IMG/VR virus record: IMGVR_UViG_3300022707_002679
Span: 1-44,282 of that record
Direction: 5' to 3' (one strand)
DNA from: a virus
Length of the DNA: 44,282 bases
The notes below the pieces were generated by a model that did no database searches, was not told where the DNA came from, and was given only the letters and a program-made list of their open reading frames with translations. Shown one piece after another: positions 24,643 through 31,213 of the stretch (its first letter is position 1; the number at the start of each line of letters is the position of its first letter). Position numbers and translations under genes: made by a program.

Positions 24643-24945
24643 TTATCCTTTTGAATTTTTGATTATTTGTATGGCATTGTCATATGATTCTTCGACATTA
24701 AAACTATCATCGAACAATCTGTTAATTTCTGGACGATCTATATCTTGTATAAATAATTCTAGTGCCTCCAATAATTCAACTTCATGACATTCCGGCATAA
24801 AATTCCATGTATCACGCATCTTCTCAATAGCTGTTTTCAATTTCCGGCCAGTACTTCCTACCCATTGTACGCCATCTTTATTAACCGCATAGGCAGTCAG
24901 GCCATCAATGAAGCCTTGTTCGTATGGGGTGTATTGTTCTGTCAT
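24643..24945 (-). CDS. Hypothetical protein (100 aa)
   Basis: The ATG overlaps the preceding stop (ATGA). YEQGFIDGLTAYAVNKDGVQWVGSTGRKLKTAIEK is an element seen in other phage proteins of unknown function, recalled rather than searched. The C-terminus is helical and acidic. Part of the leftward early cluster. Confidence 0.6.
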   Translation of the reverse strand: MTEQYTPYEQGFIDGLTAYAVNKDGVQWVGSTGRKLKTAIEKMRDTWNFMPECHEVELLEALELFIQDIDRPEINRLFDDSFNVEESYDNAIQIIKNSKG

Positions 24946-25280
24946 GATGTATCTCTTGCTTTTTGTACTTCTTTAAGAAGGGCATCCCGCATCTTTGCTA
25001 TAGGTGCAAGAACAAAACCTGTGGGTACAGATTCACCAGTTAATACAATCAGTCCGGCTTTTTCTAAAGCTTCGGGAATACCTTCATTTTCAGACCAGTC
25101 TTTTAAAATTATTTGTTCATCTGGTAAATCAATTTCAGGAATATTGACAGTAGCTACTGCCTCCCGGCCTCTATCGCTTTCAATCATTAAAGCAACGGCA
25201 CCTTCGCCATAAAAACCAATTGATATTAAACCGCCCTGCATATGTTTAGCGGGACCAACTTTTAATTTTGTTTGTGTCAT
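24942..25280 (-). CDS. Hypothetical conserved phage protein (112 aa)
   Basis: The ATG overlaps the preceding gene's stop. Features include AVATVNIPEIDLPDEQIIL, KDWSENEG and TGESVPTGFVLAPI; this arrangement recurs in short bacterial and phage proteins without a known function. Predicted beta-rich N-terminus and a helical end. Second gene of the early cluster. Confidence 0.6.
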   Translation of the reverse strand: MTQTKLKVGPAKHMQGGLISIGFYGEGAVALMIESDRGREAVATVNIPEIDLPDEQIILKDWSENEGIPEALEKAGLIVLTGESVPTGFVLAPIAKMRDALLKEVQKARDTS

Positions 25281-25459
25281 TGTATCGTCACCTTTGCTTC
25301 TATATGTTCTTTAAATTCTTCATTAAAAACTGAAAAAACCTCTGCTTTTCCCTCATCTACACATTTGTTTCCAGCTTCCTGAGCATCAACACGAAAGTTA
25401 TACTCTGTATCCTGTATTTCGTCTTGTCCGTTATTTGTTAGTAGCAGGTACCATTTCAT
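25277..25459 (-). CDS. Hypothetical protein (60 aa), first gene of leftward early cluster
   Basis: The frame extends to 25504, but ATG 25459 (MKWYLLLTNN) follows AAGAGGACACGAAA and is preferred. It starts with a short strand and has a DAQEAGNKCVDEG helix, then strands up to EAKVTIQ. No known domain. It is the first gene downstream of the divergent control region. Confidence 0.55.
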   Translation of the reverse strand: MKWYLLLTNNGQDEIQDTEYNFRVDAQEAGNKCVDEGKAEVFSVFNEEFKEHIEAKVTIQ

Positions 25460-25631
25460 TTTCGTGTCCTCTTGTTCAATCACCCTATACTTTAATAATA
25501 ACATGATTATATTAACAACAGCTTAACAAAACCTATAAATTATACAAAGAAAATATATAAATGTTAAATGTATGTTAATATTTACTTGATATACTTATTA
25601 TATAGTGTTAAGTAATGCAAGGAAAAAGAAT
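25460..25631. promoter_or_regulatory. Divergent early control region
   Basis: This AT-rich gap separates the leftward cluster (first gene at 25459) from the rightward cluster (first gene at 25632). It contains several GTTAA/TTAAC words (25511-25526, 25563-25578, 25607-25611). For the rightward side, TTAATA at 25575-25580 with TTATAT at 25598-25603 (17-bp spacer) is promoter-like, and TTGATA occurs at 25586-25591. Paired TTAAC words may be operator half-sites. Exact promoters are uncertain. Confidence 0.45.
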
Positions 25632-25958
25632 ATGAAAAACTTAGAAACATACATAGAAGAGTTAATCATGCAGATTGACGAAGCGGAAACCGAGGATGAG
25701 GCACAGCAGCTTGTAGATAGGTTTACTCGGTTATCTGAAGCTTTGCAGGCTTACCGGACGCTGATGCCCACCAGCATGCCACAGGAGCTTATGAATGCGC
25801 TGGATGCAGACTTAGAGCATTATGAGGGGATGGCCGCTTTGGCCAGTAAACGGGCCGAGGATACCATTGAGGAGATTGCACAGCAGGCAGAAGATGATGC
25901 GGAATACGGGAGCTATGAGGCGCAGGTAAGGGATACTTATAATAGGGGGGTGTTGTGA
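25632..25958 (+). CDS. Hypothetical helical protein (108 aa)
   Basis: ATG 25632 (MKNLETYIEELI) follows AAGGAAAAAGAAT; the frame opens nine codons earlier. The protein is highly acidic and helical throughout (DEAETEDEAQQLVDRF; RAEDTIEEIAQQAEDDAE), likely a helical bundle or coiled coil. The function is unknown. First gene of the cluster leading to the Tas-like protein. Confidence 0.6.
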   Translation: MKNLETYIEELIMQIDEAETEDEAQQLVDRFTRLSEALQAYRTLMPTSMPQELMNALDADLEHYEGMAALASKRAEDTIEEIAQQAEDDAEYGSYEAQVRDTYNRGVL

Positions 25959-26257
25959 TGGAAAACAAACATACACCAGCACCATGGAAAATACTAAATC
26001 TTCATCCTAAAAAACACTCAGTAATAAGTATTGGGAAAACTGAAAATATAGGATCATTTTGTGAAATATACACAACAGGAAGCGGTAACACATCAGTGCA
26101 AAAAGCCAATGCCCGCCTGATAGCCGCCGCGCCGGAATTGTTATCAGAGTTGATTAACTCACGTGAGTTAATAGTAGACCAGTGTGGTATAGAGGCCGAT
26201 TGTGAACTGGTCATGGCAATTGACTCAGCAATCGAAAAAGCAAAGGGTGAAACGTAA
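25958..26257 (+). CDS. Conserved small phage protein, HTPAPW type (99 aa)
   Basis: MENKHTPAPW at the start and KANARLIAAAPELLSEL in the second half match a short family that is very common in tailed phages and prophages, with no known function. The ATG at 25958 overlaps the previous stop (TGATG); a GTG one codon earlier is the alternative. Probably translated by coupling. Confidence 0.75.
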   Translation: MENKHTPAPWKILNLHPKKHSVISIGKTENIGSFCEIYTTGSGNTSVQKANARLIAAAPELLSELINSRELIVDQCGIEADCELVMAIDSAIEKAKGET

Positions 26258-26697
26258 TGACAGATTTATTACCATGTCCGTTTTGTGGGGGTGAATTAGA
26301 AGCCAATTATTATATAAAGCCGCACAAAAATATATATTTATATTCTTATCTCTGTTTTAATTCAGACTGTCCAGATAGAACTTTTTACAAAACAGATGAA
26401 GAAGCCATAAAGGCTAGCAACGCCCGCCTCGCTATATGGTATCCCATAAAGACGGCACCGAAGGACGGAACTATGATACTTCTGTTATACCCTGATAATA
26501 GCGGTGTTGTTGCTGCAAGATATGGTAAAGCCATAGATGGATCGGGCGATTACTGGTTTTTTGCTGATTTTTCAGATGAGCTGGGGTGTGATTGTGAATG
26601 GTGGATGCCATTGCAAGAGTTTCCAGATAAAAAGGAAGCTTGTAACGAATGTGGACAAACCATTAAAAAAGCACAAGGAGATGGAAATGGGGGCTAA
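26257..26697 (+). CDS. Lar-like zinc finger / DUF551-like protein (146 aa)
   Basis: LLPCPFCGGELEANYY with a second cysteine pair resembles the Lar restriction-alleviation zinc finger. It is followed by WYPIKTAPKDGTMILLLYP, typical of DUF551-like proteins, and a C-terminal CNECGQT pair. The fusion is common in phages. Lar relieves type I restriction in E. coli phage Rac; whether that holds here is inference. TAATG overlap with the previous gene. Confidence 0.7.
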   Translation: MTDLLPCPFCGGELEANYYIKPHKNIYLYSYLCFNSDCPDRTFYKTDEEAIKASNARLAIWYPIKTAPKDGTMILLLYPDNSGVVAARYGKAIDGSGDYWFFADFSDELGCDCEWWMPLQEFPDKKEACNECGQTIKKAQGDGNGG

Positions 26698-26899
26698 CAT
26701 ACGGCTTGAAACAAAAAACAACGGAGTTATTAAGGCTTTGCATGAAGCAAGGGTTTTTTATATCGAAAAACATGAAGAAGGGTTTGAGTTTATAGATGGT
26801 TGCGATGGATGTTTTTCTGCGATATTGACGGAAAATCATATCTATCAATTAATGCGAGAATTACATGAGTTGGTGAAAGGAGAAATCAATGACCGATAA
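26687..26899 (+). CDS. Hypothetical protein (70 aa)
   Basis: ATG 26687 (MGANIRLETKNN) lies 6 nt after AAGGAG, so the long upstream extension of the frame, which overlaps the previous gene, is rejected. The product has GVIKALHEARVFYIEKHEEG and IDGCDGCFSAIL, possibly a small helical protein. The function is unknown. It overlaps the next gene by 11 bp. Confidence 0.55.
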   Translation: MGANIRLETKNNGVIKALHEARVFYIEKHEEGFEFIDGCDGCFSAILTENHIYQLMRELHELVKGEINDR

Positions 26900-27281
26900 A
26901 TTAATACAGGCACTGGATAAGGTCACGGAAAAGATCAAAAAACTCAAAAAAGAAGAGGCGGAGCTTAAAGAACAGTTACTTGAAAAGCTTGATGTCAATA
27001 TACAGCTTGAACTAATCAAAAAAGATGAACCATACGGAGTTGTACATATTGAGGGACTTGAGATCATCGTACCCAAAAAGGTGATGTGGGATCAAGATAA
27101 ACTGGCTACGCTTTATCAAAACATTTTAATCAGTAATGAAGATCCCAAGGATTACATCGATCTGACTTATAAGGTGGCGGAATCTAAATACAAGGCATGG
27201 CCGGAGAGTGTCAGGTGTAATTTTACAGGTGCACGTAGTGTTGAACCTGGAAGTCCAACTGTAAAGATAGAGAAGGAATAA
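26889..27281 (+). CDS. Hypothetical coiled-coil protein (130 aa)
   Basis: The N-terminal 35 residues are a charged coiled coil (KVTEKIKKLKKEEAELKEQL). A beta region (GVVHIEGLEIIVPKKVMWDQDKL) follows and then a helix. The VPKKVxWDQxKL block is a recurrent phage element. No enzymatic motif. GGAG lies 8 nt before the start. Confidence 0.55.
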   Translation: MTDKLIQALDKVTEKIKKLKKEEAELKEQLLEKLDVNIQLELIKKDEPYGVVHIEGLEIIVPKKVMWDQDKLATLYQNILISNEDPKDYIDLTYKVAESKYKAWPESVRCNFTGARSVEPGSPTVKIEKE

Positions 27282-27283
27282 AC

Positions 27284-27505
27284 ATGAATACAAAAGCCCT
27301 TGGTGTTACACCACTACAACGTGAATATCTGAATTTTATTACCAGATATATAGGTAAACATGAATATTCACCAACGCTTCAGGAAATAGCAGATCATTTC
27401 GACTGTACCGTTGGGAATGTATCGCTGAAAATGAAGGAGTTGAAGTTTCGGAACTGCATTGATTATGCGCCCGGTAAGGCGAGATCGATTGTTGTGAAGG
27501 ATTAA
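27284..27505 (+). CDS. LexA-type winged-helix DNA-binding protein (73 aa)
   Basis: The sequence follows the LexA N-terminal domain: PLQREYLNFITRYI, SPTLQEIADHFDCTVGNVSLKMKEL as the helix-turn-helix, and ARSIVVKD as the wing end. It has no peptidase domain, so it is not a self-cleaving repressor. Immediately upstream of the first guide array (13 bp) and the Tas-like gene, it may regulate the RNA-guided locus, or simply be the preceding operon gene. Confidence 0.8.
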   Translation: MNTKALGVTPLQREYLNFITRYIGKHEYSPTLQEIADHFDCTVGNVSLKMKELKFRNCIDYAPGKARSIVVKD

Positions 27506-27518
27506 ATCCAGATGTGAT

Positions 27519-27618
27519 GATGGTAACAAACGAAAAGAGTGAGCCAAAACCTAAGACAGTAACACTGAACACAAGCGAGCCATATACGATAACAGTAACA
27601 GAGAATCCGAGCAACTAC
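27519..27618 (+). repeat. Short TIGR-like guide array (3 units of 36 bp)
   Basis: Motif A (GATGGTAACA 27519, GACAGTAACA 27555, AACAGTAACA 27591) alternates with motif B (GAGTGAGCCA 27537, AAGCGAGCCA 27573, degenerate GAGCAACTAC 27609). All are 10 bp and separated by 8-nt spacers, so the period is 36 nt. Spacers after A are aacgaaaa, ctgaacac, gagaatcc; after B aaacctaa, tatacgat. A diverged B (ATTAAATCCA, 27501-27510) may precede. It sits between the LexA-like gene and the Tas-like gene start at 27637, in the same orientation as the long array. Confidence 0.85.
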
Positions 27619-27636
27619 TAACCAAAGGAGAAGCCG

Positions 27637-28650
27637 ATGAGTACATTAGAACCAATACAGAAACTAACCAAAGATATCCTCAAGGGAGGTGCCGGCACGC
27701 TATCCAGTACCGGCGCACGCTTTCTGGTCGATGCTTATTATCAAATGCAGGAAAACCGTAAACGATCCGACAATCAAGTCCGGTCAATGATTGATAGTGG
27801 GGAGCCAGATGAGATATTACAATGGTTTGCCGATCAGAACGCTGGTCTTGAAAATCAGGTTAAACGCGCCCTTGATGCTTATTCAGATGCTAATCCAGTG
27901 GGACAATGGGCAAGATCACAGAAGGGCATAGGGCCTGTTATAACAGCCGGATTGCTTGCACATATCGATATTAAACAGGCACCAACTGTGGGGCATATAT
28001 GGAGCTTTGCCGGGCTTGATCCGACAGTTACATGGAAGGGGCGCACCAAGGTCGATGCGTTTGTCAAAAAACTTGATAAAAGCATGGATATTGATAAATT
28101 TCTGACCGAGATTAGCGGTTTTGTAAATCGTAAACCAGAGAATATAAAACGCATAGCTGAACGTTTGGCCAAAGAAAAGAAGCTCACCAAGGCACATATT
28201 GCGAGCGCGGCCAGTCAACCTCCGCATAATAGCGGTTTGAAAACATTGTGCTGGAAAGTGGGCCAGAGTTTTGTGAAAGTATCAGGTGATGAAAATGCTT
28301 TCTATGGCCAAGTATATAAACGGCGTAAAGAATATGAAGTCAAAAAGAACGAGGCCGGTGATTACGCTGATCAGGCAGAAAAGAAATTAGAGGATTTTAA
28401 TATAGGTAAAAATACCGATGCCTATAAATCATATTCCGTTGGCCGATTGCCACCTGCACATATACAGGCAAGAGTAGAACGCTACGCGGTTAAGATATTT
28501 TTATCTCATTTACATGAAGTGTGGTATTTCGATGAGTTTAAGAAATTACCACCTAATCCGTTTGCAATAGGGATTTTAGGACATGCCCATAAAATTGATC
28601 CACCGGGATTTGATATGATTGATGGATTAATGGAAGCGAGAGCAGCTTGA
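27637..28650 (+). CDS. tasA: Tas-like protein: Nop / IS110 C-terminal fold, nuclease-less (TasA type)
   Basis: This 337-aa protein is flanked on both sides by the guide arrays. GIGPVITAGLLAHIDI (residues 97-112) and SFAGLDP (near 124-130) match the helix-hairpin-helix element of the IS110/IS116 Transposase_20 domain, which is related to the Nop domain of box C/D snoRNPs. LKTLCWKVGQSFVKV and AFYGQVYKRRKEYE match the C-terminal end of that domain. No N-terminal DEDD/RuvC-type acidic set and no HNH motif is seen, so DNA binding without cleavage is expected. AAAGGAG precedes the ATG. Assignment follows the published Tas families; the final subfamily is inference. Confidence 0.82.
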   Translation: MSTLEPIQKLTKDILKGGAGTLSSTGARFLVDAYYQMQENRKRSDNQVRSMIDSGEPDEILQWFADQNAGLENQVKRALDAYSDANPVGQWARSQKGIGPVITAGLLAHIDIKQAPTVGHIWSFAGLDPTVTWKGRTKVDAFVKKLDKSMDIDKFLTEISGFVNRKPENIKRIAERLAKEKKLTKAHIASAASQPPHNSGLKTLCWKVGQSFVKVSGDENAFYGQVYKRRKEYEVKKNEAGDYADQAEKKLEDFNIGKNTDAYKSYSVGRLPPAHIQARVERYAVKIFLSHLHEVWYFDEFKKLPPNPFAIGILGHAHKIDPPGFDMIDGLMEARAA

Positions 28651-29164
28651 TTTTGAGCCAGATATCCCGAAAGTAACACGCCTGAAAAGCGAACCAAACA
28701 CGACAATAGTAACAAAATGGCTGAGTGAGCCACGCTCTGCGATAGTATCATGACACCGAAGCGAACCAGTTTATCCGATAGTAACAATACATCCGAGTGA
28801 GTCATTAATAGAGATAGTAACAAAGAACTAAAGCGAGTCAGACCATCTGATAGTAACACGCCCCATGAACGAACCATGGTCAGTGATAGTAACATCATTA
28901 TGGAGTGAGCCAATAAAATGGATAGTAACATCCGGATGAAGCGAACCATAGGGACTGATAGTAACAGTAAGAAAGAGTGAGCCATTTAGGTTAATAGTAA
29001 CATATGAGCGAAGCGATCCACGACTCCGGATAGTAACATGGTATAGGAGCGAGCCAAAGAAAGGGATAGTAACAATAAACTCAAGCGAGCCACATCTCTA
29101 AATAGTAACATGGGAATAAAGCGAGCCATAATGCACGATAGTAACATCAATTCCGAGCGATTAA
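28651..29164 (+). repeat. Long TIGR-like guide array (14 units of 36 bp)
   Basis: Fourteen A motifs (RATAGTAACA) start every 36 bp from 28669 to 29137, each followed 18 bp later by a B motif (RAGYGARCCA; 28687 to 29155). The 8-nt spacers all differ. Variants are GAAAGTAACA (first), GATAGTATCA (28741) and a decayed last B, GAGCGATTAA (29155). A leading B-like TTTTGAGCCA begins directly after the tas stop (28650). The array runs into the stop codon of the convergent o-spanin gene (29161-29163). B copies partly alternate AAGCGA/GAGTGA, giving a 72-bp super-period. Processing would give 36-nt RNAs, each with two spacers. Confidence 0.9.
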
Positions 29165-29388
29165 GGCACCACACCATAACGGCAAATATAGAGCTCACGC
29201 TGCTGTTCGGCAAAATCGATATAGAAATGAGGTAGCTGTTCAACCAGTATATTCTCTTGGGCTTCCGTTGGTATAAGAGGTCTGGGACAGATATTATTTA
29301 TCGCCTTTATTTCGGAGACGCCGGAACAACCCGCGAGCAGAATCGACATCAGTAATGTCATCATTATTCTGCTTTTCAAGTATGGCAT
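29161..29388 (-). CDS. o-spanin-like outer-membrane lipoprotein (75 aa)
   Basis: The N-terminus holds a lipobox, MTLLMSILLAGCSG, so the mature protein would be a short, lipid-anchored periplasmic peptide, as expected for Rz1-type o-spanins. It overlaps the preceding gene by 95 bp in another frame, the classic Rz/Rz1 arrangement. It follows holin and endolysin genes. Its stop codon coincides with the end of the guide array. The identity of the partner is inferred from position. Confidence 0.65.
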   Translation of the reverse strand: MPYLKSRIMMTLLMSILLAGCSGVSEIKAINNICPRPLIPTEAQENILVEQLPHFYIDFAEQQRELYICRYGVVP

Positions 29389-29500
29389 TTTCTTTTTTTA
29401 ATTGTTCGATTTTAGCGGCATCGACACCTTGTCGCTTCATATCCCATCGGTCCATAAAAAAACTTAAGACTGATTTGAATAAAAAACTTAAAACACCCAT
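29294..29500 (-). CDS. i-spanin-like protein (68 aa)
   Basis: The ATG at 29500 overlaps the holin stop (TAATG). The N-terminus is a hydrophobic helix (MGVLSFLFKSVLSFFMDRW) followed by a charged coiled coil (KIEQLKKENAILEKQN), as in i-spanins, though it is short. The open frame extends 11 codons further upstream into the holin but without a ribosome site. With the lipoprotein it would form the spanin complex that disrupts the outer membrane. Confidence 0.55.
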   Translation of the reverse strand: MGVLSFLFKSVLSFFMDRWDMKRQGVDAAKIEQLKKENAILEKQNNDDITDVDSARGLFRRLRNKGDK

Positions 29501-29697
29501 TAAGCTTCGGACTTCTTCATCGCACTTCGCCATGCCCAGAGCATAGCAGCAACCAGACCGTAATCACCAGTAGTGTCAAGTCCCACCAACTCAACAGGAA
29601 GCTCCGGTACAAAATACTTGGCAACAGCCAGCCCGGCCAATCCCAAAGCAATTAAGTAAGTTTTGTTACCATTAACAAGTTCCATCAGTTTACCCAT
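29500..29697 (-). CDS. Putative holin, two membrane segments (65 aa)
   Basis: Two hydrophobic stretches, TYLIALGLAGLAVAKYF and YGLVAAMLWAWRSAM, flank a polar acidic loop; the N-terminus (MELVNGNKTYL) and basic C-terminus suit a class II holin. AAGGAGAATATT precedes the ATG. It lies 13 bp downstream of the endolysin gene, a normal holin position. Holins form lesions that release endolysin. Confidence 0.7.
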   Translation of the reverse strand: MGKLMELVNGNKTYLIALGLAGLAVAKYFVPELPVELVGLDTTGDYGLVAAMLWAWRSAMKKSEA

Positions 29698-29709
29698 AAT
29701 ATTCTCCTT

Positions 29710-30267
29710 TTATTTAATTCCATTATCTTTTGCGACCTCTATAGCAAAGGCATGAACTCGCATAAGCCTCCTAGACCAGCCTAAAGCATTAGGTTTAAAA
29801 TTTCCAGCTAAACCATAGCGTTTCATTCGCAGCGCACAAATTTCGTGAAGTGTATCTATGTTGTAATTTTGATGCGCAGCTAGTCGGGTTTTATCTCCCA
29901 TGATTCCATCTCGTTTTTGATGAACTGCCGCCTGTAAATCTTTGACAGCCGCGCTTGGACCTTGGTTTACGGCGGCATCAAACACAATAAAGGCGATACC
30001 TCGGGGAAGTATATCACCATTTATTTTAGACCAGAAATGTTCAAAATAAATATCTTTAGCTTGAAGCAATGAAAGAGCAATTATATCAGCTTTATCCGTT
30101 TTACCGTTTTTATCAATATCAAGACCGATACTACCGGCGAATCGAAGGCTAATTCCATATTTGGTTGTGCCACCGGGATCACCCACTGGATCAACAACGA
30201 GTCCACCCTCGTGCTTTATTACCTCGTCAACAAATAAATCAAATGTGTTTATCTTTTTTTTTGGCAT
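29710..30267 (-). CDS. Endolysin, GH108 lysozyme-like (N-acetylmuramidase)
   Basis: Cleaves peptidoglycan at lysis. The GH108 signature is present: VIKHEGGLVVDPVGDPGGTT followed by KYGIS, with the catalytic Glu in KHEGG, then a helical C-terminal domain containing FDAAVNQGPSAAVKDLQAA typical of its peptidoglycan-binding half. The start chosen is ATG 30267, just before the domain; the frame opens upstream to 30345 over another ORF, so the start is uncertain. 185 aa is of normal length. No signal peptide, so export depends on the holin. Confidence 0.88.
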   Translation of the reverse strand: MPKKKINTFDLFVDEVIKHEGGLVVDPVGDPGGTTKYGISLRFAGSIGLDIDKNGKTDKADIIALSLLQAKDIYFEHFWSKINGDILPRGIAFIVFDAAVNQGPSAAVKDLQAAVHQKRDGIMGDKTRLAAHQNYNIDTLHEICALRMKRYGLAGNFKPNALGWSRRLMRVHAFAIEVAKDNGIK

Positions 30268-30403
30268 TGGTGTTTTCAAATAGCCTCGTAACAAAGCAAC
30301 CATTAACTTTTTTAATTTCTGTATCCAATTCTTGTCGACACACATTCAATTTTGTTTTGACCTCTTTAAGTTCTTTTCGATGTGAAAACAAACTAATCAC
30401 CAT
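30239..30403 (-). CDS. Hypothetical basic helical protein (54 aa)
   Basis: AAAGGAAAAG precedes ATG 30403, which overlaps the preceding gene's stop by 11 bp. The product (HRKELKEVKTKLNVCRQELDTEIKKV) is a short, basic coiled coil ending inside the endolysin gene (29 bp overlap). It is soluble and has two cysteines. Possibly a lysis accessory protein; no family recognised. Confidence 0.45.
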   Translation of the reverse strand: MVISLFSHRKELKEVKTKLNVCRQELDTEIKKVNGCFVTRLFENTNAKKKDKHI

Positions 30404-30575
30404 CTTTTCCTTTAATTAAGGTTGTGAGCTCAGTTAAAGATTCTATTGAATCCTTTGAAAGCTGTATAAGTTGTTTTGTAATATCCTTGTTTTGTCTCCA
30501 TAAAATAATAATACCAAATGCCAATACAGCAACAAGCATCCCGTATTCTAATAGCGGCTCAATTATTCCTTCCAT
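30393..30575 (-). CDS. Small membrane protein, BhlA/UviB-like (60 aa)
   Basis: A single membrane segment, YGMLVAVLAFGIIILWRQ, near the N-terminus is followed by a charged helix (KDITKQLIQLSKDSIESLTELTTLIK). The shape resembles BhlA/UviB-type holin-like proteins. It could be a second holin, an antiholin or an envelope factor. First gene of the lysis cluster, downstream of the hairpin at 30602-30632. Confidence 0.55.
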   Translation of the reverse strand: MEGIIEPLLEYGMLVAVLAFGIIILWRQNKDITKQLIQLSKDSIESLTELTTLIKGKDGD

Positions 30576-30601
30576 TATATTATTCTATCATAAAATTATT
30601 A

Positions 30602-30632
30602 ACGCCATATAGACATAAAATCTATATGGCGT
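30602..30632 (-). terminator. Hairpin between tail and lysis genes
   Basis: ACGCCATATAGA (30602-30613) and TCTATATGGCGT (30621-30632) form a perfect 12-bp stem with a 7-nt loop. Reading leftward the stem is followed by TTAATAATTTTAT, an AU-rich but not pure U tract. It could terminate the leftward tail transcript or be a partial terminator separating tail from lysis expression. Confidence 0.55.
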
Positions 30633-30674
30633 CAAATTTGAACGGATTAGATAATAACTATTAAATAATAACTA

Positions 30675-31181
30675 TTAAGTAGGAACTCCATCAAGGTCTT
30701 GTATGCTGCTTATAAGAACTAGCTTGGTATTAGCTTCGTTACCAAATCCTAGTCTTAAGCATTTAAAGAGAAACATATCTACTCTATTTGCCCCTACAGT
30801 TATTACTGGATCGGTACCTCCAGGGAAACGGTATACATTAGTCCAATTCAGTGTTTTTGGACTAGAATCATGTTGCTTAACATATATTAAATAATTAGCT
30901 CCAAGTATTAAATCACCAGTATTTCCCTCTATAATCTGAGCTGACGATCCACTAACTTCATCAAGATCAATAAACTTAGTCAGCTTATCTGTATCCTGAG
31001 TAAAAACATATTGATCCGATCCTGAGATATTTATCTGAACAGCGTCTTGTTGTTCAGGAACCCTGTCAAGTGTAGCAGCGACATCAATTCCAAGTGCAAC
31101 ATCAAGTTTAGATAAAATCTGTGCCCCAGATTGCGATGCCTGAGCAACTGTTTGGGTTGTTGGCATTCTATGTTCGACCAT
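30675..31181 (-). CDS. Virion appendage / structural protein (168 aa)
   Basis: The C-terminus reads WTNVYRFPGGTDPVITVGAN, followed by a VDMFLFK strand. The protein ending at 36237 has the same kind of end (SAYRFTGGTAPTLSTGANAVDYITF), so the two share a receptor or trimer domain. The N-terminus includes SGAQILSKLDVALGIDVAATLDRV. AAGGAGAATAG precedes the ATG. It is probably a short tail-fibre or decoration protein. Confidence 0.6.
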   Translation of the reverse strand: MVEHRMPTTQTVAQASQSGAQILSKLDVALGIDVAATLDRVPEQQDAVQINISGSDQYVFTQDTDKLTKFIDLDEVSGSSAQIIEGNTGDLILGANYLIYVKQHDSSPKTLNWTNVYRFPGGTDPVITVGANRVDMFLFKCLRLGFGNEANTKLVLISSIQDLDGVPT

Positions 31182-31213
31182 TTCTATTCTCCTTATATAA
31201 AGTTAAAGTTATT

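Noticed and set aside
27637-28650. IS110 transposase of an active insertion sequence
   Set aside because: The catalytic N-terminal DEDD/RuvC-type domain is missing and the flanks are guide arrays rather than IS110 ends, so a Tas-like protein fits better.
28651-29164. Classic CRISPR array
   Set aside because: The motifs are two alternating 10-mers with 8-nt spacers, far shorter than CRISPR repeats and spacers, and no cas gene is present.
28506-29243. Leftward ORFs (28506-28985 and 28986-29243) giving periodic leucine-rich proteins
   Set aside because: Their sequences repeat every 12 codons because the guide array has a 36-bp period; the translated pattern (LLLS/MVRF-like) is a by-product, and no ribosome site is present.
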